From Isoetes taiwanensis (lineage: Eukaryota; Streptophyta; Lycopodiopsida; Isoetales; Isoetaceae), in assembly GCA_021234155.1 (NCBI GenBank), contig JAJEKV010000216.1, positions 682,001 to 746,000 of the forward strand: a stretch of 64,000 bases of DNA, written 5' to 3'. The notes under the pieces were generated by a model. It was not told the origin of the DNA. It did no database searches and worked only from the letters and a program-made list of their open reading frames with translations. This document shows, in pieces, positions 10,028 to 21,772 of this stretch. The first letter of the stretch is position 1, and every line of letters begins with the position of its first letter. The position numbers and the translations under genes were made by a program.

Positions 10028-12153
10028 CGTACATATCCGTACATGACTTAGGCCATTTCTTCACGGTAGTCTTATTTTTAAGGAAAAACTATTTTTAAAA
10101 GTCCCCTATTTTATCAAGTGATGATTGGCCATCTTAAAAGAAAATCAACTTTCCTCGTAAAAATAATACATGTCTTATCTAGGTTTAGATACCATTTTTT
10201 AATATAAATGGAATCTTATTTTATTCCTGTGGATTTCCTCGGCAAAGAAAAATAAAACACCTAGTCTTATTTGAATATATAATTAAAAATAAGGCGTATC
10301 TTATTTTTTCATGTTTTTCCACTAGTATTTTAGTGGTATCATATTTTATAACTACTATACAGTGGAAAAGCATGTTTAAATTGTGTGTCTCCATTTCTAG
10401 CTTTGGAGTCACAAACGGTGTCATATATTGTATATGACAGCCATATTTTGCAACTACTGTGGAATAGTATTATACATCATTGAGATACTAGATGTATGTC
10501 TTCAATCATTAAGCCAAAAACAGTCAAAGTCTGCCCAATAATTCCTATAGCGACAAGGAGGCCAGCTCTAAGGACAAAATTGGAAACAAGGCAGCAACAA
10601 AACAACACATGGGATTTTCCCCTGAAGCGAAAAGTATTCAGGTTAAAGCTAATCATGTAGATTGTAGTGTATTATGCTATGAAGAATGTTTTCCAGTTGA
10701 ATATATTGGCAGGAATTATAGACAAGCATGTTCTTAATGAGTTGATATTATTTCCTGCATAATATTCGGTTTACCTTAATGGATCTATAAGAAGATATAT
10801 CATGCTATGGTTCCAGACTGAATTTACTTAAGGAAATATTGCTGGATCTTGTACTCACATAATTGTATAATTAGAATGAGGTTGAAATGCTAGTTTACAA
10901 AATATTGTATTGATGTGGATTGGCACAAGCTAAAATTAGAGCATATATGTTGTAAATCTAGTGCATTAGATAAAAAAATCCGGAATGGTCTATTATGCAT
11001 GAGCTTGATAGATGAGTCATAATTTAGAAGAATATGCTACTTGAGTTACAATCTGAGGCACTAAGCTAATGGAATTGTTGAAAACAATAAGCAAGGATGC
11101 CGGTACTTGGTAAATTTAAGGGTACATGGACCTGCTTGTTTGATCTCAAATTGAGGATAAAGAACCTATTAAGAATTTAAGATAAATAATTTTAGATGCA
11201 GATTGTTGAATTTGGGCACGGGACTTAAGGTACATAGGGATTCTATTTGCTTAATAGCTTATGCATTGGTTGTCAAAACTTTAAAACGACAGTGTCCTGT
11301 GATAACAGAGTATACATAGTTGTTTAAGCTATGTTTGATGCTAAGGTAAGGATAAGATAAGATAAGATGAATAAGATAAGATAAGGGAACCCCCTATTCA
11401 TACATGAAAAATGGGTAAGGCATGTCTGGCCATTTATTAATCTGATATATGACATAGTAATGGTAGCAGATAGGTAGTAGATACATGAGTTGTTCTCCAG
11501 GTTTGCATGCACACACTTACTGTTAAAGACATGGTGAAGGCGAATACCCAAGAGACCTATTGCTTACCTACTAGTTCTTCCATTATTACCCTCATTTGGT
11601 TAATATTTGGTTGTTTAACTACAGGTAACCAGGTTTCTTGCTCCATGCTTTGATGTTTCTTAGCTTGTGGTACTTTCTGCAAGGACTTCAAGTAAGCTCG
11701 CTCCATTATGGAGTGTATATATCTCAAAATAACTGGATTATGTTATTTTCATGTGGAAATTATCACGGGATTTAAAGCACAGATCTGGAATTCTGGTTTG
11801 GAAAATACTTTGGTTGTTGTGGATTTCTGTTATATTACAAATGTTTTTTGTTTCTCTTAAATATATATGGTTGTTTGGTTAAGTGACAACTTGGATTCAA
11901 ATTGGAGAATAACATCTCTATGTTAATGGTCTAAGGTTTGTTAGTAAGCTACTTTAGTTTTGTGATACAAAGCTTAACAGTTCAGATTCTTGGATTATAT
12001 GCATAAAAGGGCCGTTGTTGGATTTAGGAAAAATTATAGAATTATGATCTTATCCCGGGCTTAGGAATAATTATTGTTAAATTCTAAAGGTCGCTAAAGG
12101 CAGAGTTGATTTATCCAATGAGGAATTATCAAGGATGGAAGTCCGGTAACAAA
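10028..12153. other. AT-rich spacer, no supported gene
   Basis: Long non-coding stretch. It holds a short hairpin at 10,419-10,439 (TGTCATATA, loop TTG, TATATGACA) and a (GATAA)n-like microsatellite at 11,344-11,388. No frame longer than about 75 codons has any domain-like content. Confidence 0.45.
11344..11388. repeat. (ATAAG)n-like microsatellite
   Basis: Repeated GATAAGATAAGATAAG motifs with one interruption (GATGA). Confidence 0.85.
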
Positions 12154-12172
12154 TTTTTTTTTTTTTTTTTTT
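12154..12172. repeat. Run of 19 T at the left edge of duplicated segment copy 1
   Basis: Uninterrupted T run, i.e. a poly-A tract on the minus strand, ending exactly where the segment shared with copy 2 begins. It may be the tail of a minus-strand retroposed sequence, or simply a breakpoint-prone tract. Confidence 0.6.
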
Positions 12173-14366
12173 AATTGATACATGGTTTTGTTGCTCTATG
12201 AATAAAGGCAATGCGAGAAGAAAGATTAGTGGGCTGCAAAAATGGACAAGTAAGATTAGTTGAACTCGTGAAAGATAGTTCCTTGGTGACACTTGCTATA
12301 GTTGTAGTTAAAGAAAATCATGGTCACAGCATCTGAGCACATACTTTGAAGCGTTTTTGGATGTGCATGTATAGAGCATATGAGACTGGCAAGCTCCAAG
12401 CCATCTCTAAATAATTGGAAATTCGGATAATATGGTAATTTGCTTTTGTTGAATGGTTCGTCTACTGCATAAAGAATACCTAACGAAAAGTTTAGGGTTA
12501 GGCCGTTTTGATGTCGGAAGGAAGATTACGGCCGGAGAAAAGCTCTGGCTAGGTCAATTTAACTGCACGACGGAGTTCCTATATGGGGTTTGTGCCAGCT
12601 ATTTGCAGTTACAGATTTCTTATGTTAGTTACAGGTTTGTGTTAAAAAATGCCTTTAGATAAGAACAGACGGTAGCACTTGTGCCATTCGCTATATTTAA
12701 GCAGGTGCTGGGTTTCCACTTCGGCCTTAACATAATGCAGACTGCTTGATCACGGCTGTAGTGTTCACATACGCTGGCTACCTGAGCTGAGCTATGGAAA
12801 AAGAAAGGTGACCTTAATCCGGCCACTAAGAAAAGGATGGCAGAGGAAAAAGCTAGTGCCAATAGCAAGAGGAAATCATTTGATTGAGGGCAGCTAGCCC
12901 AAAGAAGGCTCCTGATCCAGTGAACATGGAAGGCTGTGGGAGAATTATGGGTACCCCAGTGGAAGCAACTAGTGCCCATAATGCAATTTCGAATCATGGG
13001 ATGCATACTCCAGTGCATGAAGTGCTGGAACAAATTGGATCTAAAAAGAACAATGAAGATGGCAAGAGTACTGGCACCACACAAATCTCTCAGGTTTGAT
13101 CATGTAGATTTAGCATTCTTACATTGTTTTATGAATTCTTGATCTGTTTTGCCATTTGGGGTAAATTTCTCTAGAATAATCTGGGTATGAATATAAACAT
13201 ATGTAGATCTGATCCACATGTTTCATTGGAGTGCAACCCGTGAAATATGACAAGATTGCTATGGATTTGTATGAAAACTTTAAGTAGAATCTATGTAAAT
13301 GGTATCATAGGACTAGCTTAATGCTAATAAATAGTTAGATAAAATCTCGCCTCCATTATAAGCTTGGACTGATAGCATCTATACAGGAAAATCTGAAAAT
13401 AGTTTGACATTAAACTGTTTATATGCTTTCTTAATGACAGGTTATGATTTATAGCATATTGGTTTAGGAAAATGGACTACATTAACGTTGGTCTCAGCCG
13501 TATGTTATGTTAATTATGGCTGGTCTTATAGGTTAAAGTGGGGATGTACAACAATAATAGTATTATCGTGAACAAAAGTTGCATGGTGCTATTTCTATCG
13601 AAACTAATTACAATACTTCTAAATGTTAAATTTAATGTCAAGTTGGCTTGAAGTTATGGCTGCAAGCTTGAACCACTGTAAATAAGCTCTAATATCAGAT
13701 GCTTTGTAGACATATGTTTATGTTTTCACACTGATTTAGGACAGTAGAAATTTATGTTTAAAGGTTTCTAATGTCTTCTGCTGAAAATGACCTTACCCAA
13801 TGTTGTGTTTGTACTAAACAAGCAGGGTGAAGGGTGATAAACTTATAGGATCTTATGACACCTGCTACCCTAAACGGGACAACCATTCCGATGCTTGTGT
13901 TTGTTTTTTGGGTGCAAAATGTGATTCTATACTCCCTGCTATGTTTTTTCAAAATTTGAAGCATTGTCAAAGATCAAGGACATTTGTTTGACGAATGGAT
14001 CTAGGACATATATGAAAGATTTCTGGCTATTCTCTGGGGTATTTTGACCCTAGGCTTAGTTATTGTATTGTTTAAAAGCATTTATCAACAAGGTAAAATG
14101 TATTTTTTATTTTTATTTGTCTTCAATAAAAAGGATATGCTAATTTCTATCGTGGTTGAGAGTGTTGAGAATATGTAACCAGATTTTGATAAGGATTGAC
14201 ATTAAGAAGTTTTGGCAAAGATGTGATCAAGTATGTATAAAAGTAACCAGATTTTGGCCTTTTATTGAAATCACCTAATCAATAAAAGGACTGCCTATTG
14301 AATCCTTTATTTTCTTGAAAAAGGTCTTAAAGGATTGAAGTCTGTTTGTACAGATTTGAAGGTTTT
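12173..14366. repeat. Duplicated segment, copy 1 (uninterrupted)
   Basis: From ATTGATACATGGTTTTG the sequence matches 15,396-17,142 closely. It then continues through 13,937-13,960 without the satellite and matches 20,885-21,286 and 50,125-50,517. This copy is therefore contiguous where the others carry arrays, and serves as the empty-site reference. The match to modules A and C ends at a T-rich tract near 14,366. Confidence 0.85.
12794..13096 (+). pseudogene. Exon-like coding fragment, lysine-rich, inside copy 1
   Basis: After a CAG/GAG-type acceptor-like site there is an ATG at 12,794. With one A fewer in the following run (as in copy 2), the frame reads MEKKGDLNP, then ATKKRMAEEKASANSKRKSF. 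After one more frameshift it continues as AASPKKAPDPVN and runs to GKSTGTTQISQ, just before a GT donor-like site near 13,094. The composition (Lys, Ser, Glu) suggests the start of a nuclear protein. No family is recognised. Both copies carry indels, so this is probably a captured or decayed host exon rather than a live gene. Confidence 0.35.
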
Positions 14367-15277
14367 TTGTTTTAATCCCAGTACATTGGTTATACCAATG
14401 TCCTTAATCTAGGTTACTATATTTTAGGTGAACTGATACATGTTTATATGATGAACCGACTCATAATGGCTGTGTCTATTAGGAATATGCAAATGAAAAT
14501 GAACCGGACAAGAACAACTATTGGATCAAAGATTTGACCACATCATATCTGCAACATTGACAGCTCGAATATTGCTGAGCAAATTACTTTCGAAGTGTAT
14601 TAAAGGCAAGCATTTTCACTCTTTTATCATGTTCAATCAATGAAATCTTTATGACAAGGGGATGTCCCCTGTTGCATTTGCATGGACGAGAGTTATGATA
14701 TAAATCAATTAATGTGCTTATTAGTGAGCTAGTAATACGCAAACAGCGTTTGCACAAAATAAACAATCCAAATAAAGGTAACAAAACAGTTGTTGTTGAG
14801 ATTACTCCAATGGAACTTGACATGGAGATTGAGTTTTGGCTATTTAAAGTGGTCTTTTGGCATTGGCCCAGACTAGCACTTGTACCAAGGGTATATATTG
14901 TTTACCCTCTGATAAGATAGATGATTTTATGGAAAATCCAAGTGGCCATGTTTTCATCCACTTGTTTGCCATTTGGCTCATCCAAAAACCATATGGACTG
15001 GCCTCCAAAGGTCAAATTTCCCAGGTTTTATTATATGTATATGCTCATCCTAATGCTGATAATGTTGGCATTCAAATGCAGTGAATACTGCCAGGGATAT
15101 TTCTGAATTGATTAATGCATTTTCCTCCAATGGGTTTGCTAAAAGAGATATGCTCAATAATGTCTTTAGAATTCTTCAAAGCGATAATTTTCCAGGTACA
15201 CTATACAAGGTCTCTGATAGGATACTAATTCTCAATAAAAATATGGAAAGCGTAGCAATATAGGTGGGTTGGGCTCG
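14367..15277. other. Spacer between the two duplicated segments
   Basis: Unique in this window. Short frames at 14,714-15,263 (plus) look weakly protein-like (e.g. ELINAFSSNGFAKRDMLNNV near 15,100) but have no recognised domain. Confidence 0.3.
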
Positions 15278-15380
15278 GCAACAAGGTCCAAAGCTCACCT
15301 TGTTGCTCTTTATTTTATGCAGGCAATGATAAAATGGCATTTTATCATGCATATGCAAGGTCCACCGACCTACTGGTAGG
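15278..15380. other. Cluster of three perfect hairpins
   Basis: First: GCAACAAGGT / ACCTTGTTGC around a 9-base loop (15,278-15,306). Second: ATGATAAAATG / CATTTTATCAT around one base (15,326-15,348). Third: CCTAC / GTAGG around two bases (15,369-15,380). They sit directly left of duplicated segment copy 2. Confidence 0.65.
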
Positions 15381-15395
15381 AGGCGAGGTTTTTAT

Positions 15396-17142
15396 TATTG
15401 ATACATGGTTTTGTTGCTCTATGAATAAAGGCAATGCGTAAGAAAGATTAGTGGGCTGCAAAAATGGACAAGTAAGATTAGTTGAACTTCGGAAAGATAG
15501 TTCCTTGGTGACACTTGCTATAGTTGTAGTTAAAGGAAATCATGGTCATGGCCAGCGAGCACATACTTTGAAGCGTTTTTTGGATGTGCATGTATAGAGC
15601 ATATGAGACCTGCAAGCTCCAAGCCATCTCTAAATAATTGGAAATTCGGATAACATGGTAATTTGCTTTTGTTGAATGGTTCGCTCATCGCATAAAGAAT
15701 ACCCTAACTAAAAGTTTAGGGTTAGCCGTTTTGATGTCGGAAGGAAGATTACCGCTTGAGAGAAAAGCTCCGGCTAGGTCAATTTAACCGCACGACGGAG
15801 TTCCTATATGGGGTTTGTGCCGCCTATTTGCGATTCTGATTTCTTATGTTAGTTTCTGAGTTTGTGTTAAAAAATGCCTTTAGATAAGAAATGACGGTAG
15901 CACTTGTGCCATTCGCTATATTTAAGCGGTCTTTGGGTTTCCACCGGCCTTAACATAATGCTGTTTGATCACGGCCAGTAGTGTTCACATACGGCTACGA
16001 AATGAGCTATGGAAAAGAAAGGTGACCTTAATCCGCCACTAAGAAAAGGATGGCAGAGGAAAAAGCTAGTGCCAATAGCAAGAGGAAATCATTTGATTGA
16101 GGGCGGCTAGCCCAAAGAAGGCTCCCGATCCAAAGGAACATGGAAGGTCGTGGGAGAATTATGGGTACCCGATTGAAGCAACTAGTGCCCATAATGCAAT
16201 TTCGAATCATGGGATGCATACTCCAAAGGCATGAAGTCTTTGGAACAAATCGGATCTAAAAGAACAATGAAGATGGCAAGAGTACCGCACCACACAAATC
16301 TCTCTCAGGTTTGATCATGTAGATTTAGCATTCTTACATTGTTTTATGAATTTTTGATCTGTTTTGCCATTTGGGGTAAATTTCTCTAGAATAATCTGGG
16401 TATGAATATAAACATATGTAGATCTGATCTACATGTTTCATTGGAGTGCAACCTGTGAAATATGACAAGATTGCTATGGATTTGTATGAAAACTTTAAGT
16501 AGAATCTATGTAAATGGTATCATAGGACTAGCGAATGCTAATAAATAGTTAGATAAAATACTGCCTCCATTATAAGCTTGGACTGATAGCATCTATACAG
16601 GAAAATCTGAAAATAGTTTGACATTAAACTGCTTTTATATGCTTTCTTAATGACAAAGTTATGATTTATAGCATATTGGTTTAGGAAAATGGACTACATT
16701 AACGTTGGTCTCAGCCGTATGTTATGTTAATTATGGCTGGTCTTATAGGTTAAAGTGGGGATGTACAACAGCAATAGTATTATCAGGAACAAGCTGCATG
16801 GTGCTATTTACTGGAAACTAATTACAATACTTCTAAATGTTAAATTTAATGTCAAGTTGGCTTGAAATTATGGTCGCAAGCTTGAACCATCAGAATAAGC
16901 TCTAATATCGATGCTTTGTAGACATATGTTTATGTTTTCATTGACCGATTTAGGACAAGAGAAATTTATGTTTAAAGGTTTCTAATGTCTTCAATAAAAA
17001 ATGACCTTACCCAATGTTGTGTTTGTACTAAACAAGCTTGGGGTGAAGGGTGATAAACTTATAGGATCTTATGACACCCGCTACCTAAACGGGACAACCA
17101 TTCCGATGCTTGTGTTTGTTTTTTTGGGTGCGTAACAGGATT
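15396..17142. repeat. Duplicated segment, copy 2 (left part, interrupted by satellite array 1)
   Basis: Matches 12,173-13,934 in order along its whole length, including the exon-like fragment (ATG at 16,009). The differences cluster at CAG/CTG and CG sites and are often small indels. The segment ends at GATTCTATACTCCCCGC, where the satellite begins. Its continuation resumes after array 1 at about 20,885. Confidence 0.88.
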
Positions 17143-20100
17143 CTATACTCCCCGCACTGACTCGGACTACCACGATCGTCGGATATGTCAATCCAGATGG
17201 CCCGGATCGTATGTTGGATTCTATACTCCCCGCACTGGACTACCACAATTCGCCGGATATGTCAATCCGATGGCCCATTTGATCAGATGTTGGAGCTTCG
17301 ACACCTCTCGTTTCGATTATGCTCAATTATGATTGGGGCCTATGATTTTAAGATGTCGAATACGAGTTTGCCTAAGGTTTTGATGGTATATCGAGCCTCT
17401 ATACGGTTTTGCTTTTAAGCTTTTAGAATATGAAATACTGAGGGATTGAACCTCTACCAAAATAACTCAATGTCCTAATAAGACGACTTTAACCAATCTA
17501 ACGGTGAGCTAATGTGACTATTTTTATCTTAAATCTATGTTTTTTTTATAATAACCCATTGAATTGTTTTAGGGATATGGTCTATGGTTTCAAGAATTAT
17601 ATCTATATGAAATCCCCCGGAACCCATACATTTGTTATTTTGCTACATATTCTAAGCATTTAGGTGCACCCTCGACTACCACGCTCGTCGGATATGTCAA
17701 TCCGATGGCCCGTGATCAGATGTTGGAGCCTCCGGACACCTCTCGCTTTGATTATGCTCAATTATGATTGGGGGCGCTTATGATTTTAAGATGTCGAATC
17801 TGAGTTTGCCTAAGGTTTTGATGGTATATCGAGCCTCTATACGGTTTTCGCTTTTAAGCTTTTAGAATATGAAATACGGAGATTGAACCTCTACCAAAAT
17901 AACTCAATGTCCTAATAAGACGACTTTAACCAATCTAACCAGTGAGCTAATGTGACTATTTTTTATCTTAAATCTATGTTTTTTTTTATAATAACCCATT
18001 GAATTGTTTTAGGGATATGGTCTATGGTTTCAAGAATTATATCTATATGAAATCCCCCGGAACCCCCATGTTATTTTGCTACATATTCTAAGCGAGGTGC
18101 ACCTGGACTACTACGGTCGTCGGATATGTCAATCCGATGGCCCAGACTGTATGTTGGAGCCTCTGGACACCTCTCGTTTCGATTATGCTCAATTATGATT
18201 GGGGACGCCTATGATTTTAAGATGTCGAATACGAGTTTGCCTAAGGTTTTGATGGTATATCGAGCCTCTATACGGTTTCGCTTTAGCTTTTTAGAATATG
18301 AAATACTGGGGATTCAACCTCTACCAAAATAACTCAATGTCCTAATAAGGCGACCAAAGTGAGCTAACCAATCTAACCAGTGAGCTAATGTGACTATTTT
18401 TTATCTTAAATCTATGTTTTTTTTTATAATAACCCATTGAATTGTTTTAGGGATATGGTCTATGGTTTCAAGAATTATATCTATATGAAATCCCCCTGGA
18501 ACCCCCTGTTATTTTGCTACATATTCTAAACGAGGTGCACCCGGACTACCAGTCGTTGATATGTCAATCCGATGGCCCGTGACCGTATGTTGGAGCCTCT
18601 GGACACCTCCTCGCTTCGATTATGCTCAATTATGATTGGGGGCGCCTATGATTTTAAGATGTCGAATACGAGTTTGCCTAAGGTTTTGATGGTATATCGA
18701 GCCTCTATACACGGTTTAAGCTTAAGCTTTTAGAATATGAAAAATAGGGGATTCGAACCTCTACCAAAATAACTCAATGTCCTAATAAGGCGACAAAGTG
18801 AGCTAACCAATCTAACCGGTGAGCTAATGTGACTATTTTTTATCTTAAATCTATGTTTTTTATAATAACCCATTGAATTGTTTTAGGGATATGGTCTATG
18901 GTTTCAAGAATTATATCTATATGAAATCCCCCTCGAACCCCCGGTTATTTTGCTACATATTCTAAACGAGGTGCACCTGGACTACCACGATCGCTCGGAT
19001 ATGTCAATCCGATGGCCCGTGATTGTATGTTGGAGCTTCGACACCTCTCGTTTCGATTATGCTCAATTATGATTGGGGACGCCTTATGATTTTAAGATGT
19101 CGAATAACGAGTTTGCCTAAGGTTTTGATGGTATATCGAGCCTCTATCTACGGTTTTTAAGCTTTTAGAATATGAAATACTGGGATTCGAACCTCTACCA
19201 AAATAACTCAATGTCCTAATAAGGCGAAAGTGAGCTAACCAATCTAACCGGTGAGCTAATGTGACTATTTTTATCTTAAATCTATATTTTTTTTATAATA
19301 ACCCATTGAATTGTTTTAGGGATATGGTCTATGGTTTCAAGAATTATATCTATATGGATGTCGAATACGAGTTTGCCTAAGGTTTTGATGGTATATCGAG
19401 CCTCTATACGGTTTCGCTTTTAAGCTTTTAGAATATGAAATACTAAGGTTTTGATGGATTGAACCTCTACCAAAATAACTCAATGTCCTAATAAGACGAC
19501 TTTAACCAATCTAACCGGTTGAGCTAATGTGACTATTTTTTATCTTAAATCTATGTTTTTTTATAATAACCCATTGAATTGTTTTAGGGATATGGTCTAT
19601 GGTTTCAAGAATTATATCTATATGAAATCCCCCGGAACCCCTCGTTATTTTGCTACATATTCTAAGCGAGGTGCACCCCGGACTACCACAATGCGTCGGA
19701 TATGTCAATCCGATGGCCCGCATCGTATGTTGGAGCCTCTGGACACCTCTCGTTTCGATTATGCTCAATTATGATTGGGGGCGCCTTATGATTTTAAGAT
19801 GTCGAATACGAGTTTGCCTAAGGTTTTGATGGTATATCGAGCCTCTATACGAGTATTCGAACCTCTACCAAAATAACTCAATGTCCTAATAAGACGACTT
19901 TAACCAATCTAACGGTGAGCTAATGTGACTATTTTTATCTTAAATCTATGTTTTTTATAATAACCCATTGAATTGTTTTAGGGATATGGTCTATGGTTTC
20001 AAGAATTATATCTATATGAAATCCCCCCGAACCCCCCGTTATTTTGCTACATATTCTAAACGAGGTGCACTGGACTACCACGGTCGTCGGATATGTCAAT

Positions 20101-20884
20101 CTGATGGCCCGTGATCCGTATGTTGGAGCCTCTGGACACCTCTCGTTTCGATTATGCTCAATTATGATTGGGGGCGCCTATGATTTTAAGATGTCGAATA
20201 CGAGTTTGCCTAAGGTTTTGATGGTATATCGAGCCTCTATACTCGATTCGAACCTCTACCAAAATAACTCAATGTCCTAATAAGACGACTTTAACCAATC
20301 TAACCGGTGAGCTAATGTGACTATTTTTTATCTTAAATCTATTTTTTTTTATAATAACCCATTGAATTGTTTTAGGGATATGGTCTATGGTTTCAAGAAT
20401 TATATCTATATGAAATCCCCTCGAACCCCTCGTTATTTTGCTACATATTCTAAACGAGGTGCACCTCCTGGACTACCACGATCGTCGGATATGTCAATCC
20501 GATGGCCTGCATCAGTATGTTGGAGCCCTCCGGACACCTCTCGTTTCGATTATGCTCAATTATGATTGGGGACCTATGATTTTAAGATGTCGAATACTTA
20601 GTTTTTGCCTAAGGTTTTGATGGTATATCGAGCCTCTATATACGGGTTTCGCTTTAAGCTTTTAGAATATGAAATACGAGGGGATTCAACCTCTACCAAA
20701 ATAACTCAATGTCCTAATAAGACGACTTTAACCAATCTAACCAAAGTGAGCTAATGTGACTATTTTTATCTTAAATCTATGTTTTTTTTTTTTATAATAA
20801 CCCATTGAATTGTTTTAGGGATATGGTCTATGGTTTCAAGAATTATATCTATATGAAATCCCCTCGAACCCCCCGTTATTTTGC
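17143..20884 (-). repeat. Satellite array 1, about 9 units of roughly 430 bp
   Basis: Tandem head-to-tail units; successive copies of CCTAAGGTTTTGATGG start near 17,371, 17,811, 18,240, 18,679 and 19,118. One truncated unit (about 19,358) and two with internal deletions (about 19,850 and 20,240) are present. The minus strand of most units carries the tRNA-like core. The right junction, …TTTGCTACATA followed by TTGAAGCATTG, returns to the duplicated segment. Confidence 0.93.
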
Positions 20885-21286
20885 TACATATTGAAGCATT
20901 GTCAAAGATCAAGGACATTTGTTTGATTTAATGGATCTAGGACATATATGAAAGATTTCTCGGTCATTTTCTCCGGGGTATTTTGACCCTAGGCTTAGTT
21001 ATTGTATTGTTTAAAAGCATTTATCAACAAGGTAAAATGTATTTTTATTTTTATTTGTCTTCAATAAAAAAGGATATGCTGATTTCTATCGCGGTTGAGA
21101 GTGTTGAGAATATGTAACCAGATTTTGATAAGGATTGACATTAAGAAGTTTTGCAAGATGTGATTTGTTATGTATAAAAGTAACCCAGATTTTGGCCTTT
21201 TATTGAAATCACCTATTCAATAAAAGGACTTTGCCTTTCTTGAAAAAGGTCTTAAAGGATTGAAGTCATTTGTCTGCATTTGAAGG
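20885..21286. repeat. Continuation of the duplicated segment after array 1
   Basis: Matches 13,955-14,366 (GAAGCATTGTCAAAGATCAAGG onward). Homology to copy 1 stops at the following T run. Confidence 0.88.
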
Positions 21287-21306
21287 TTTTTTTTTTTTTT
21301 TTTTTT
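21287..21306. repeat. Run of 20 T opening module A
   Basis: An uninterrupted T run where homology to copy 1 ends and module-specific sequence begins. The same arrangement occurs at 50,518-50,536. It is consistent with a poly-A tail of a minus-strand insertion. Confidence 0.65.
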
Positions 21307-21330
21307 AATCATGCATTTATTAGAAAAAAT

Positions 21331-21440
21331 AAGCACGCTTAGCTCATTGGTTGCATTGATTAAAGTATTCTTATTAGGATATTAAATTATTTTGGTAGAG
21401 ATTTGCATCTCCGCATTTCATATTCTAAAACCTTAGGCGA
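21331..21440 (+). repeat. SINE-like tRNA-related element in module A (plus orientation)
   Basis: CTTAGCTCATTGGTTG (A-box-like) is followed about 60 bases later by a decayed B-box region (GAGATTTGCATCTCC), then CATTTCATATTCTAAAACC. It aligns along its length with the minus strand of the satellite core (TTAGCTCACTGGTTAGA … CTTATTAGGA … TATTTTGGTAGAGGTTCG…). This is a relative of the satellite core in the opposite orientation. A second, decayed repeat of the 'GAG…CATTTCATATTCCAAAACC' tail follows directly. Confidence 0.65.
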
Positions 21441-21551
21441 ACCCATGTAGAGATGAGTCTCTGTATTTCATATTCCAAAACCTTAGGCAAACCTGTATTA
21501 CATATTTCAAAATCATCAATTGAATCCATTTGCCATGGAAATAATTTGTTT

Positions 21552-21772
21552 GTCTTCATGTTATTGTGCTTTTTAGTAATTAATATTTAGGCCCATAAAG
21601 TTTACCTATATTTGCTTTAGTTAGGCCCGAAGGGCCCAAAATTTTTCTAAATATAACAATCAACACACAACTACCATTAACATTATTAACATAAACCATT
21701 GCATTTAACACATCTAGATTAAAATCCCCTTAAACCCCCTTTGGTTTGGGTGCATATTCACCTGGGGTTACG
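21552..21772 (+). repeat. Inverted-repeat arm sequence in module A
   Basis: The same sequence as 50,781-51,004. It is the reverse complement of 53,834-54,051. It starts GTCTTCATGTTATTGTGC and ends GGGGTTACG. The partner arm is absent next to module A. Confidence 0.8.

Noticed and set aside
12154-12172. Rho-independent-type terminator at the T run
   Set aside because: There is no GC-rich stem before it and the genome is eukaryotic. It is better read as a poly-A tract on the other strand or a breakpoint.
19511-19768. Recurring minus-strand frames reading …FHIDIILETIDHIPKTIQWV…
   Set aside because: These are antisense readings of the satellite unit. They are interrupted in most units and have no domain content.
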